Positions 52,544 through 61,438 of a DNA stretch of 64,000 bases are shown here, piece after piece. This stretch comes from Jiulongibacter sediminis (GTDB taxonomy: Bacteria > Bacteroidota > Bacteroidia > Cytophagales > Spirosomataceae). Position 1 is the first letter of the stretch. Each line of letters begins with the position of its first letter. The translations under genes were made by a program, and so were the position numbers. The notes under the pieces are model-generated. The model ran no database searches, was not told the DNA's origin, and was given only the letters and a program-made list of their open reading frames with translations. The stretch is from assembly GCF_001306455.1 (NCBI RefSeq), contig NZ_LGTQ01000005.1, forward strand, positions 744,001 through 808,000. Direction: 5' to 3'.

Positions 52544-53394
52544 TGAGATACATTTTAACTTTCCTTTTCATAGCCTTTTCAATTGAGGTGTTGGCTCAGA
52601 TAAACTGTGAAGCATACCGTCATGAAGGAGATTCCCTTAAATACAAGGCTTGTTTAAAGGCGGAGGAAATCAGGCCGTATTATCAATTTAGCCGGGAGGC
52701 CCAGGCCGGTTTGGATGCCGCATTGGCCATTGATTCTACTTTTGATTATGCTTATAAGGTTAAATCCATAGCTTACCTGAAAAGTGGGGATTTTATAGAA
52801 TGGAAACGCCTTATGGATAAGGCAGTTGGTCTTGATCCAAAAGCCAATTTAGGATACAGAGGATGGTGCCGGTTTCAGTTTTTCAGAGATTATGAGGGAG
52901 CAATTAAAGATATTGAAAGACTTGACAGCCTCTTAGTCAGTGATATTGGCTATTCTCAAAACGGCACTTATCATCTGAAAGTAGCTTTGGGCTTGTGCAA
53001 CAAAATGTTGGGTAATACTGACAAGGCTATAAGCCTTATTTCTGAACAGATCAAAAAGAATGAGGAGATCAATTTCCTGGGAGAATATGACTATTTACAC
53101 CTTGGTGTACTCTACTTTCAAAAGAGTGAATATGAAAAAGCTTTAGCCGCTTTTCAATCTCAATCAAAAGAATCTGAACTTGCTGAAAATCAATATTATT
53201 TGGCTTTAACGTACAAAGCTCTGCAACAAACAGAGAATTTTAGAAAGGCCATTTTAAAGGCACAGGAGCTCTATATTGCTAAGCAAAGAATGTTTGACCC
53301 CTATTCTAACCCTTTGGATAAGATTTATCTTTCAGATATTGAAAAGGAACTCGACGTTTCTACCGCCCGAAATTCTCAATATATTCGGGAGTAG
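52543..53394 (+). CDS. Exported tetratricopeptide-repeat protein
   Basis: 283 residues from the ATG at 52543. An in-frame GTG one codon earlier is possible, but the ATG overlaps the upstream stop as TGATG. The signal peptide ends near VLAQ. Helical TPR-like pairs follow throughout: AALAIDSTFDYAYKVKSIAYLKSG, LDPKANLGYRGWCRFQFFRDY, YLHLGVLYFQKSEYEKALAAF. TPR arrays mediate protein contacts; the partner may be the coupled upstream protein. Its 3' end overlaps the convergent deacetylase gene by 35 bp. Confidence 0.75.
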   Translation: MRYILTFLFIAFSIEVLAQINCEAYRHEGDSLKYKACLKAEEIRPYYQFSREAQAGLDAALAIDSTFDYAYKVKSIAYLKSGDFIEWKRLMDKAVGLDPKANLGYRGWCRFQFFRDYEGAIKDIERLDSLLVSDIGYSQNGTYHLKVALGLCNKMLGNTDKAISLISEQIKKNEEINFLGEYDYLHLGVLYFQKSEYEKALAAFQSQSKESELAENQYYLALTYKALQQTENFRKAILKAQELYIAKQRMFDPYSNPLDKIYLSDIEKELDVSTARNSQYIRE

Positions 53395-54292
53395 CCGGAT
53401 CACCGGCAAAGAATTCTCCCTTTTTGCCTGCCGAAAGAGCCCAGCGGTCAATCCATGAAATACCGTAGCGACCGAAAGCTGTGACAGGTGTTTTATAAGC
53501 TTCATCTTTCAATGCTTCTTCCATCCGTACAAACTTATAGCCGTGTTTCTGGTAAACTGCGGCCAATTTTTCGATATAATCTGCATTGAGAAGGCTGGCG
53601 TGAATAAGTAAGATCTGGCTGATCTGGCGATTAAATAAAGCATCCGACTGCTTCTCGTAGTAGAGCAACTTTTCCTCCATATAGTTGATATAGTCCTCCC
53701 CTATTTTATCCGCCAGTTTATCATCTCCTTTTCTGCGACTAATATGATAGGCCCTGGCGAAAAGATAGTCTGCGTTATCAATGGTCACAGGAGCTACGAT
53801 ATAATTATGCCTGATCAGAAACTTATCCAGACTATCCGCTCTACTTTCTCGTTCGCCAACATGTAAAAAGGGGTGTCTGAAATACATCATTTCTTTACCG
53901 TGCTTTTTGAGAAGAGCTTTGGTCACCTTTTCACCGAGCAGAATTTCCTCTGCATATTCATAAAAAGGCGTATTATTGAAGTCCTTATGTTTAAGGGTGT
54001 GATTTCCAAGGTCCATTCCTGCCTCCAGCCACAATTCCAGACATTGTTTCTGAAAACCAATCATCTCCTCATCTTTATCCCAAAGCTTCCCCTCATTAAC
54101 AAATCCAATAGCCGGTACACTTTTGACTTTCAGTCCATCCATCAGCTTTTGAGTAACCTCCAAATGAAATTCTGGGCTTGGATTTCCATAATTGACGACC
54201 GGAAGATCATCAATACTAAAACAAACGGTTTTAGATTGAGCCAGGGTCAATTGAGAAATCAGGAAAAAGAATAAAAACAGTCTTTTGTGCAT
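53360..54292 (-). CDS. Polysaccharide deacetylase family protein (NodB homology)
   Basis: 310 residues with a signal peptide (ends TLAQ, about residue 19). NodB motifs: SIDDLP (Asp28, Asp29; base and metal Asp), GNHTLKH (His98, His102; metal ligands) and YFRHPFLHVG. The family removes N- or O-acetyl groups from peptidoglycan, chitin-type or capsular sugars in the periplasm. It is linked by a TAATG overlap to the SUMF1-domain gene upstream. The 3' end overlaps the convergent TPR gene, so both stop codons lie within the other gene. Confidence 0.88.
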   Translation of the reverse strand: MHKRLFLFFFLISQLTLAQSKTVCFSIDDLPVVNYGNPSPEFHLEVTQKLMDGLKVKSVPAIGFVNEGKLWDKDEEMIGFQKQCLELWLEAGMDLGNHTLKHKDFNNTPFYEYAEEILLGEKVTKALLKKHGKEMMYFRHPFLHVGERESRADSLDKFLIRHNYIVAPVTIDNADYLFARAYHISRRKGDDKLADKIGEDYINYMEEKLLYYEKQSDALFNRQISQILLIHASLLNADYIEKLAAVYQKHGYKFVRMEEALKDEAYKTPVTAFGRYGISWIDRWALSAGKKGEFFAGDPATPEYIENFGR

Positions 54293-55242
54293 TATTTATC
54301 TTTTGGCGGAGCCTCAAAATAGGCTTCAATTTCTTCTTCAGAAGGTTTATTTAATGGTCGTACCAAACGGAAACCCAAAAACGGAGCATCCGTAAGCCAC
54401 CAGTCAGATTTTGGAATCTGAGGGTCCTGTTGCTTTAATCTTGGAGTAGATGGTATGCGTGAAGCAGAACGAAGTCGATCAGGGTCGTCATCCCAATGCC
54501 CACCTTTGATCGTATGCGGGTACAACTTGTCAGGCTTTATCCAAGGGTTTTTCTCACCATCTTCCAAGCGTTCAAAATAATCTTCAAGGTATTGGTCAGA
54601 AGTCCACTCAGCTACATTGCCGTACATATCATAAAGTCCCCAGGAATTCGGTTTCTTTTCACCTACATGAGCATATTGCCCATTTGAGTTTTGGTAAAAC
54701 CAACCATACTCCTGCAGCTGACTTTCGTCATCGCCAAAATACCAGGTGGACTTAGAACCGGCTCTTGCGGCATATTCCCATTCGGCCTCAGTAGGCAAAC
54801 GGTAAAAAGTGCCGGTTTTCTGATAAAGCCATTTGCAAAACATTCTGGCCGCATACTGCGTCACATTACAAACCGGATAACCACCAAGCTTTCCTTGTCC
54901 AAAAGACATCTCCACATAAGGCTTTGTTGGTCTGGAAACCGCATCTACGGCAAGGTCTTTATCAATCTCCAATTCCTTGTTTTGATAAACCAGGTACATA
55001 TCCCAGGTGACTTCATGGGCTGACATCCAAAAGGCATCTAACTCAACCCTTTTTTGAGGCCCTTCATCGGCCTCACTGTATACCTCACCTTCAGGACTCC
55101 CCATCAAAAAGCTTCCTTCAGGAATACCCACCATATCGAAAGAGACCTTTGTATTTGGTATTTCTTCGGTATAGTTTTCAGGCTTTTCAGCTACCGAAAT
55201 AAAAAGTAAAAGTAAGAACCCTAAAGACCAGAAAAGCTGCAT
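54292..55242 (-). CDS. SUMF1/FGE-domain exported protein lacking catalytic cysteines
   Basis: 316 residues with an N-terminal hydrophobic leader. The formylglycine-generating-enzyme (SUMF1) fold is clear: VGIPEGSFLMGSPEGE, FWMSAHEVTWDMYL, YPVCNVTQYAARMFCKWL, YRLPTEAEWEYAARAG, GLYDMYGNVAEWTSD, IKGGHWDDDPDRLRSASR and FLGFRLVR. In true FGE the segment after the GG pair carries two catalytic cysteines. Here the corresponding GGHWDDDPDRLRSASR has none, so sulfatase activation is unlikely. Similar cysteine-less proteins serve as structural or ligand-binding lipoproteins. 1-bp gap to the pyrophosphatase gene, TAATG overlap with the deacetylase gene. Confidence 0.88.
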   Translation of the reverse strand: MQLFWSLGFLLLLFISVAEKPENYTEEIPNTKVSFDMVGIPEGSFLMGSPEGEVYSEADEGPQKRVELDAFWMSAHEVTWDMYLVYQNKELEIDKDLAVDAVSRPTKPYVEMSFGQGKLGGYPVCNVTQYAARMFCKWLYQKTGTFYRLPTEAEWEYAARAGSKSTWYFGDDESQLQEYGWFYQNSNGQYAHVGEKKPNSWGLYDMYGNVAEWTSDQYLEDYFERLEDGEKNPWIKPDKLYPHTIKGGHWDDDPDRLRSASRIPSTPRLKQQDPQIPKSDWWLTDAPFLGFRLVRPLNKPSEEEIEAYFEAPPKDK

Positions 55243-55243
55243 A

Positions 55244-55861
55244 TTACATTGGTTTGAAGATTAAATCGCGATAATCTTCCATAGATTCTCTGATCACCTG
55301 ACCAGCATGTTTTTTGCCATATTCATAGGCAATTTCACATTTCTTTGGCTCGTCAGGCAAGTTTTTATAGGTAAGGAAATAGTGCTTTAAACGCTCCACC
55401 ACATCGCGGGGCATATCAGCCAAATCCTGATATTCTCCATAAATATGGTCGCCTACTAAAACAGCAATTATTTTATCATCTGCTTCCAAGTTATCCACCA
55501 AACAGAAACCTCCGATAGGCCGGGCCTGAAGTAAAATATCGCCATGAGGAATGTTGTGGGAAGAAAGCACACAAATATCAAGTGGATCCCCATCCCCAAT
55601 TTTCACCTTGTCTGCACCGTTTTTCAGAGCAAGGTCAGCCACTCTACGTCCACAATAGGTTTGAGGAACAAACCCGTAAAGTGAAGGAACGATGTTAGAA
55701 TATTTCTGGGGACGATCAATTTTCAGATAGCCCGTGTCTTTGTCAATTTCATATTTAATAGTATCTGAAGGAACAATCTCGATAAACGTATTAACAAATT
55801 CAGGAGCCTGGTCTCCGATGGAGATGCCATGCCACGGGTGAGCTTTATAAACGGGTTTCAT
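55244..55861 (-). CDS. ppa: Inorganic pyrophosphatase, family I
   Basis: 205 residues. Family I motifs: VPSLYGFVPQTYCG (58-71), the signature DGDPLDICVL (90-99) with its metal-binding aspartates, and EADDKIIAVL. It splits pyrophosphate to phosphate in the cytoplasm and drives biosynthetic reactions. It is the first gene of a tightly packed three-gene run with the SUMF1-domain and deacetylase genes (1-bp gap and TAATG overlap). A housekeeping enzyme at the head of two exported proteins is an uncommon combination and may only reflect shared transcription. Confidence 0.95.
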   Translation of the reverse strand: MKPVYKAHPWHGISIGDQAPEFVNTFIEIVPSDTIKYEIDKDTGYLKIDRPQKYSNIVPSLYGFVPQTYCGRRVADLALKNGADKVKIGDGDPLDICVLSSHNIPHGDILLQARPIGGFCLVDNLEADDKIIAVLVGDHIYGEYQDLADMPRDVVERLKHYFLTYKNLPDEPKKCEIAYEYGKKHAGQVIRESMEDYRDLIFKPM

Positions 55862-55949
55862 TAATTTATGATCAATTTAATTTCAATGGTCAACATGATC
55901 CATTGAAGAACTTGTTTGAAGTCATAAAGGTACAAAGCACAAAGGAATG

Positions 55950-57038
55950 CTAGTTGGAACCTGTGAAAAAATCAGGATAAAAAGCTGCCCAGGCAAAAGC
56001 ATATCCCATAAAATGCGTAGGAATTACCAATTGCTCGCCTTTCCGATCACCAGAAACAGCCGTGCCGAAGAAATCCCAGGCATTGCCTTGCGTATCCTCA
56101 AAGAGCAAACCCTCCCCTGTTCCAATTAGTGACTTTCGAAAACGAATGACGTCACCTTTAGTGGTTTTAGCCATATAGGCCAACATATAGTTGTCTTTTT
56201 CAGATCCAAAAACAAGGACTTCCTCCCCGCCGATCTCACGCACCAATTGTGAGTTTAACTGCCCAAAGGTTTTAAATTGAACATAACCTACTTCCTCTCC
56301 CACTTTGATACCTAGTATACGCTCTTTCTTAGGAATGTCTGAAAGATTATTGGCCACGTCAAAAAGTAAATTATCATTATTGGTTTTATAGTCTCCGTAA
56401 GGATAAACATCATAATCCGGCTGAACCTCAAGACCTTCAACACTCAGGACTTTTGTACCGGGGTACCAGCTACGCCAATTTCCCCAAGTAGTTTCCACCA
56501 ATTGATGAAAACCATTTTCCGCTGTCATTTTAGAGCCGTTTATTGATTTCAAAAGCATTTGAGACCATAAAGACCCAGAGCCGCGATCGTATAAGATCAA
56601 ATTTGAATTATAGAGTAGCCCGGAAACCCCGAACGTGGTCTCTAAGCCGTCTAATGATCGATCATGTAGAAGACCGGAGCCGGTCAAAGGGCAATAGGAA
56701 ATTGAGAAGGCGAAATCATCAATTTTGTCATTGATAATTTCATGGTAATCCAGAATTTTTTGCGGGTATGCAATGACTGTTTCATTGTATTTAAAGCCCA
56801 AAATGAGATCATCATCATTCATAAAACTGGCTTGCTGGGCAGAAATATGGATAGGTTCATCGATACTTTTGATGCCATCTTTCCCTACTCCGCCATCTTT
56901 AACCTCACTTACCGGAATTAGCCATTGGTCTGCTTCCTCAATGGAAGGCAGCGAGATGGAATTGTCTGGCGTGGTTTCTTCTTTTTTACAGGAAAAGGCT
57001 GAAAGCATCAAGCAGACAAGCCAAAGTGATTTCTTCAT
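55950..57038 (-). CDS. DUF3179 family lipoprotein
   Basis: 362 residues. The lipoprotein leader ends SAFSC (Cys17). DUF3179 hallmarks: AYPQKILDYHEIINDKI, SYCPLTGSGLLHDR and GVSGLLYNSNLILYDRGSGSLWSQM, with the conserved Cys in CPLTG. The function of the family is unknown; it is often near cytochromes or other redox proteins, and here the di-haem cytochrome gene lies 126 bp upstream in the same direction. Confidence 0.9.
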   Translation of the reverse strand: MKKSLWLVCLMLSAFSCKKEETTPDNSISLPSIEEADQWLIPVSEVKDGGVGKDGIKSIDEPIHISAQQASFMNDDDLILGFKYNETVIAYPQKILDYHEIINDKIDDFAFSISYCPLTGSGLLHDRSLDGLETTFGVSGLLYNSNLILYDRGSGSLWSQMLLKSINGSKMTAENGFHQLVETTWGNWRSWYPGTKVLSVEGLEVQPDYDVYPYGDYKTNNDNLLFDVANNLSDIPKKERILGIKVGEEVGYVQFKTFGQLNSQLVREIGGEEVLVFGSEKDNYMLAYMAKTTKGDVIRFRKSLIGTGEGLLFEDTQGNAWDFFGTAVSGDRKGEQLVIPTHFMGYAFAWAAFYPDFFTGSN

Positions 57039-57164
57039 GAATGAATGGTTTTTTTTTCTATTAAAACCGAAACAAGGCCAGTTTTAGTCTTTGAATCAAT
57101 GAACAATTTGTTCAGCAACTCAAATACAAGAAAAGTGCCCGAATGTAGAATCAGGAGATAGAAT

Positions 57165-58217
57165 TTAAGGTAAACTGTTAATCCAGTTTCTGATCAATTG
57201 AAGACTTTCTTCATGAACTGTTTTTCTACCAAGCTCAGGCATCATAACCCCGGGGTCTGTAGATGCCATTCGATGAACTAGAATAGATTCGTCTGCCTTT
57301 CCCGGTATAATGTCAAAACTAAAATCGGCCGAAGCCCTTCCTGTAGCTACGGGAGCTTTCATAATCCCCAAACTAACCGGATCATCATTATGAATACTCA
57401 AAAACAGGCCCGAGGAATTCGCAGGACCTTCTGGGCGATGACAATGTGCACAATTGATATCGAGCCAGGCCCGGGCCCGATCATTCAAAGACGCACTTTG
57501 GTCCTGCCAGTTAACAATTTTTGGAACATCTGATAAATCCGGCATACCCGTAATTAAACCTAGATCGTCAAGATTTTTGAGTTGATTTCCGGAGTGATAT
57601 AAAGAAGTGGCTGAAGCAACCAAATAGTCCGAAATCTCTAGATCACTATTCAATTGACGTGCTGAAGGACCAATGGGGGACATTTTTTCATTACGATTAT
57701 GACAACCTTTGCATTGATTGACATTAGGCACAGCATAAGCATGCTTTTTCTTTTTCCCGTTAAGATCGATGTATTTTACCTCTGTGCTTTCACCGGCTAC
57801 TTCCAAATAGGCTTCTGTTTGCTCTTCATTCCAGACATATGGAAAAGCTTGCCAACCATTTTCTTCATGAACCAAAACCCGTGTCTCTATGAGTCTTCTT
57901 CCCTTTTGAGGTTTTCGAAAATCAATTGGATAGTAAAAGGTTTTTATCAACGCAGAACCCACTGGAAAATCAAGCACCTCTTTATCGTCATATTTTGCTT
58001 TTTGACCCGCAGGCAAATAAACGAAACGCAACTTTTCAGCGTAATCGGTAAAAAGAGGAGTTTGCAATGAATAAGGGTAGACCTGACCCGCCGGAATTTG
58101 CTCCGCTAAAACTCCTTGAAAAAAACCATAGTCAGACAATTTCGCCTTTGGTGTTGCCTCTGGTAAGGTCCAAAAAAGCGAAAGAAAAAACCATAAAGAA
58201 GAAATTGATACTGTCAT
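57165..58217 (-). CDS. SO2930-family di-haem c-type cytochrome
   Basis: 350 residues from the ATG at 58217, which is directly followed by a signal peptide (TVSISSLWFFLSLFW); an upstream in-frame TTG adds 21 unlikely residues. Two CxxCH haem sites: CKGCH (Cys169) and CAHCH (Cys256). The N-terminal part (LSDYGFFQG, PLFTDYAEKLRFVYLP) and the segment ARAWLDINCAHCHRPEG are those of the SO_2930-type conserved haem proteins. Periplasmic, role unknown, probably in extracellular redox chemistry. Upstream of, and perhaps co-transcribed with, the DUF3179 gene. Confidence 0.88.
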   Translation of the reverse strand: MTVSISSLWFFLSLFWTLPEATPKAKLSDYGFFQGVLAEQIPAGQVYPYSLQTPLFTDYAEKLRFVYLPAGQKAKYDDKEVLDFPVGSALIKTFYYPIDFRKPQKGRRLIETRVLVHEENGWQAFPYVWNEEQTEAYLEVAGESTEVKYIDLNGKKKKHAYAVPNVNQCKGCHNRNEKMSPIGPSARQLNSDLEISDYLVASATSLYHSGNQLKNLDDLGLITGMPDLSDVPKIVNWQDQSASLNDRARAWLDINCAHCHRPEGPANSSGLFLSIHNDDPVSLGIMKAPVATGRASADFSFDIIPGKADESILVHRMASTDPGVMMPELGRKTVHEESLQLIRNWINSLP

Positions 58218-58301
58218 GCCCAAATTTATTGATTTGAACGGATAAAATAATATTTTTTTGAGAGCAGGCTTTGAAGTCAAAAAGTCAATAACTCTTATTT
58301 A

Positions 58302-58309
58302 TATCTTTG
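58302..58309 (+). promoter_or_regulatory. Bacteroidota -7 promoter element of the ABC-F gene
   Basis: TATCTTTG, a full match to TAnnTTTG, 19 bp before the ATG. A TTTG lies 28 bp further upstream, more than the usual distance, so the -33 element is uncertain. Confidence 0.55.
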
Positions 58310-58327
58310 CCGCCCAAATAGCAAAAT

Positions 58328-59962
58328 ATGATTTCAGTCGATAGCGTAGGCGTAGATTTTAGTGGAAGTACCCTTTTCAGTGATATCACTTTCAATATCA
58401 ATGAAAAAGACCGCATTGCCCTTATGGGTAAAAACGGAGCCGGTAAGTCGACCCTGCTCAAAATTATCGCGGGAGTAGATAAACCAACCCGTGGGAAAAT
58501 ATCAGCACCAAATGATGCTGTCATTGCCTATTTGCCGCAGCATTTACTCACCGAAGATGACAGCTCCCTTTTTGAGGAAACAGCAAAAGCATTTTCTGGA
58601 ATTCAGCAACTCAAAACTGAAATGGATGAGCTGAATAAACAGCTTGAAACCCGTACAGATTATGACTCAGATGAGTACATGGCCATCATTGAGAAGGTTT
58701 CTGAACTTGGCGAACGCTACTATTCTATTGAAGAAGTCAATTACGACGAGGAAATTGAGAAAACTCTTTTGGGCCTTGGCTTTCTGAGAGCAGACTTTGA
58801 TCGACCTACCGGAGAATTTAGTGGGGGCTGGCGGATGCGAATAGAACTGGCCAAAATTCTACTGAAAAAGCCCGATCTAATTCTGCTCGATGAGCCTACA
58901 AATCACTTGGATATTGAATCGATTCAGTGGCTTGAAGATTTTCTGATCAACAGTGCCAAATCGGTAATTGTTATTTCACACGATAGAGCCTTTGTTGATA
59001 ATATCACCAATCGAACTATCGAGGTCACAATGGGTCGAATCTATGACTATAAAGTCAATTACTCTCATTATCTGCAGCTTCGGAAAGAACGATTAGAACA
59101 GCAGCAAAAGCAGTTCAATGACCAGCAAAAAATGATAGCTGAAACTCAGGAATTCATTGAGCGATTCAAAGGAACCTACTCCAAAACGCTTCAGGTGCAA
59201 TCGAGAGTGAAAATGCTTGAAAAACTGGAGATAGTAGAAGTGGATGAAATTGACACTTCTCATATAAACATCAAATTCCCTCCGGCACCTCGTTCTGGTA
59301 ACTACCCTGTCATAGCTGATCACGTAACTAAATATTATGACGACTATCTGGTATTTAAAGATGCTCAGTTCTCCATCGAAAGAGGGCAGAAAATAGCTTT
59401 TGTAGGTAGAAACGGAGAAGGTAAATCTACCATGGTGAAAGCCATCATGGGTGAAATCGATTTCGAAGGCGAATTACGGGTTGGTCACAACTGCCAAATC
59501 GGATATTTTGCTCAGAATCAGGCTTCTTTGCTGGATGGAGAAATTTCGGTTTTTGATACAGTCGATCAGATTGCCGAGGGTGAAATCAGAACAAAAATTA
59601 AGGATTTGCTTGGAGCCTTTCTTTTCAGAGGCGATGATTTGAATAAGAAAGTTAAAATGCTTTCCGGAGGAGAAAGAACCCGCCTAGCCATGATTAAACT
59701 TCTGCTTCAGCCCGTCAATCTCTTAATTCTAGATGAGCCCACAAACCATCTGGACCTGCGAACCAAAGATATTCTGAAAGACGCTTTAAAAGCTTTCGAA
59801 GGCACCATTATACTCATTTCTCACGACAGGGATTTCCTGGATGGTCTGGCCGAAAAAGTCTTTGAATTTGGAAATAAACGTGTCAAAGAGCACTTTGAAG
59901 ACATCAACGGTTTCCTCCGAAACAAGCGAATGGAGAATTTGAGGGAGATTGAGAGGAAGTGA
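58328..59962 (+). CDS. ABC-F family ATPase (ribosome-associated type)
   Basis: 544 residues with two ABC domains and no membrane segment. Domain 1: Walker A GKNGAGKS (about 35-42), signature FSGGWRMRIELAK and Walker B LILLDEPTNHLD. A charged linker of about 80 residues (about 245-325; QQQKQFNDQQKMIAETQEFIERF) corresponds to the P-site tRNA-interaction motif. Domain 2: GRNGEGKS, LSGGERTRLAMIK and LLILDEPTNHLD. ABC-F proteins act on the ribosome to relieve stalling or protect against antibiotics. The length and lack of a C-terminal extension fit a housekeeping YbiT/EttA-like member; the precise subgroup cannot be fixed here. Confidence 0.93.
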   Translation: MISVDSVGVDFSGSTLFSDITFNINEKDRIALMGKNGAGKSTLLKIIAGVDKPTRGKISAPNDAVIAYLPQHLLTEDDSSLFEETAKAFSGIQQLKTEMDELNKQLETRTDYDSDEYMAIIEKVSELGERYYSIEEVNYDEEIEKTLLGLGFLRADFDRPTGEFSGGWRMRIELAKILLKKPDLILLDEPTNHLDIESIQWLEDFLINSAKSVIVISHDRAFVDNITNRTIEVTMGRIYDYKVNYSHYLQLRKERLEQQQKQFNDQQKMIAETQEFIERFKGTYSKTLQVQSRVKMLEKLEIVEVDEIDTSHINIKFPPAPRSGNYPVIADHVTKYYDDYLVFKDAQFSIERGQKIAFVGRNGEGKSTMVKAIMGEIDFEGELRVGHNCQIGYFAQNQASLLDGEISVFDTVDQIAEGEIRTKIKDLLGAFLFRGDDLNKKVKMLSGGERTRLAMIKLLLQPVNLLILDEPTNHLDLRTKDILKDALKAFEGTIILISHDRDFLDGLAEKVFEFGNKRVKEHFEDINGFLRNKRMENLREIERK

Positions 59963-59968
59963 GTTTTT

Positions 59969-60045
59969 TGACCGATGACCGATGACTGAGGACGGGTGAC
60001 CGATGTTTTTCGGGTTGGAAGTTGGAGGTCTGAGGCTTGAGGTTT
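59969..60045. repeat. GACCGATGAC and GTTGGAAGTTGG low-complexity spacer
   Basis: Four near-copies of GACCGATGA/GACTGAGGA type (59972-60005) are followed by GGTTGGAAGTTGGAGG. Similar purine-rich units occur in other gaps of this window. Confidence 0.5.
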
Positions 60046-60149
60046 TGATCAGGGACGGACGACGTTAGTTTTAGGTAAGGAGAACATCCTTATTCTCAAC
60101 CCACTGCAAACTGCAACTGTCAACCGGTTACTTTCCCTCCGGCTCAAGT

Positions 60150-60210
60150 TTTTAACAAATTAACCAGTCAACCAATAGACCAGTTCGCCAATTTCAATAA
60201 CCGGCCCCTG
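60150..60210. repeat. CCAAT/ACCAGT low-complexity spacer
   Basis: Units such as AACCAGTCAACCAATAGACCAGTTC read, on the minus strand, like the ATTGG-type spacer at 2618-2694. Confidence 0.45.
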
Positions 60211-60227
60211 ATCTTGTCGAAGGGCAA

Positions 60228-60767
60228 TTAAAAAATCCCCGTGTCCACTCCATCAAAAGTCTTCAGATTCTTTTCTTGCCAGTAGTCTCGGATGCCTTCG
60301 CGGCCTTTATTATCAGACCATTTCGCCAATACTTGGCGATCTTCCTTGAAATCCATCAGTGGCACTGCGAAACCGCAAGAGGTTTGAACACGCTCTATGT
60401 TTACCTTGAAAATTTGCCGGGCACCGTTATCCGGTGGAAACATTGAATTATACTGTTCGAACTCCTTATCTCTTTCATGAAAAACCACAGCCGTTCCATA
60501 GCAACGCAGAATCATGGGTTTGCCCTCAAAAGCACACCACATCAGCGTTATTCGGTTTAATTCACGAACATGAGTGGCTGTTTCATTTCCGCTACCGGTC
60601 AGATTTCTCCAAACGATGGTCTTATCATCCAATACTCTCAAAGCATCCATCCCTTTTGGAGAGACATTCACAAGACCGTCTTTCATGGCCGTGCCGGTAA
60701 AGAATATATGTTGACTGTGAATGAAATCTTTGATTTCTTCCGTGATATGCGGGAGCAGTTTTGCCAT
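60228..60767 (-). CDS. Pyridoxamine 5'-phosphate oxidase-like flavin-binding protein
   Basis: 179 residues. A split-barrel fold of the PNPOx-like superfamily: FFTGTAMKDGLVNVSPKGMDAL (about 22-43), RVLDDKTIVWRNLTGSGNETATHV and RITLMWCAFEGKPMILRCYGTA. Relatives bind FMN, F420 or haem; true PdxH activity is not implied because the PLP-site pattern is not evident. The C-terminal WSDNKGREGIRDYWQEKN is conserved in this subgroup. Last gene of the minus-strand run, 3 bp after the membrane hydrolase gene. Confidence 0.85.
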   Translation of the reverse strand: MAKLLPHITEEIKDFIHSQHIFFTGTAMKDGLVNVSPKGMDALRVLDDKTIVWRNLTGSGNETATHVRELNRITLMWCAFEGKPMILRCYGTAVVFHERDKEFEQYNSMFPPDNGARQIFKVNIERVQTSCGFAVPLMDFKEDRQVLAKWSDNKGREGIRDYWQEKNLKTFDGVDTGIF

Positions 60768-60770
60768 TTT

Positions 60771-61433
60771 TCAGATTCTTTTTTTATCAATCCACCATGC
60801 CAGGCCTGCGAAAAACAAGTATGAAGCCAAGGCAGATATAGTTAGGTTCAGGAGGTTTTCTTCCTGAGGTAATACGTAAAAGTTGATATAATTGGCGAGA
60901 ATCAAAAATAAAACGAAACCAATGGATGCGTATTTACCAAGAGTGTTTACCGCAACTGTTCTTTTGTTGTAGTAAATCAGGCTAAGAATCAGTAAGCCGG
61001 CTTCCGTAAAGAAAGTTGCTTCTTTATTGTACCAAAGTCCAAAACCAAGCTTAGGCTCTCCCGAAATGATCGGAAGGTCCGGCGTATGTGCAATTAAGTC
61101 CGCAAACCAATGAGAAAGCACTCCCACGGCCATGACAAGTCCAATTTTTTTGGCATTTAAGTCTCCCTTCTTGAGGAATAGTACATAAAGAAAATAACAA
61201 AGAACAGCCCAAATAACCGACCCCAATAAACCATGGGTAAAAGGCACATGGGCTAAATCTAAATTATTGACTTCAGAAATACCAGATTGAAAATTCAATT
61301 CTTCGATACCTAACAAAGCAAATGGAAAAAAAAGGATATCAACGAACTGGGTGGCTATAAAAAGGGCTCCGAGCGACGCTCCTTTCTCTTTTCCTTTCAG
61401 GGCAAAAGCCGCTGCATAGTGACCTACAAACAT
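60771..61433 (-). CDS. Membrane-bound metal-dependent hydrolase-like protein (YdjM type)
   Basis: 220 residues with about six membrane helices. His/Asp positions typical of the YdjM/LrgB-unrelated membrane hydrolase family are visible: GHYAAAFA near residue 4, ATQFVDILFF near 27-36, HVPFTHGLLGS near 61-71, and SHWFADLIAHTPDLP near 106-120. The activity is not established for most members. It lies 5 bp after the symporter gene in the sialic-acid-type operon and before the flavin-binding protein gene. Confidence 0.8.
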   Translation of the reverse strand: MFVGHYAAAFALKGKEKGASLGALFIATQFVDILFFPFALLGIEELNFQSGISEVNNLDLAHVPFTHGLLGSVIWAVLCYFLYVLFLKKGDLNAKKIGLVMAVGVLSHWFADLIAHTPDLPIISGEPKLGFGLWYNKEATFFTEAGLLILSLIYYNKRTVAVNTLGKYASIGFVLFLILANYINFYVLPQEENLLNLTISALASYLFFAGLAWWIDKKRI

Positions 61434-61438
61434 AGTTT

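Noticed and set aside
54292-55242. Active formylglycine-generating enzyme for sulfatases
   Set aside because: The catalytic cysteines are absent and no sulfatase gene lies in the window.
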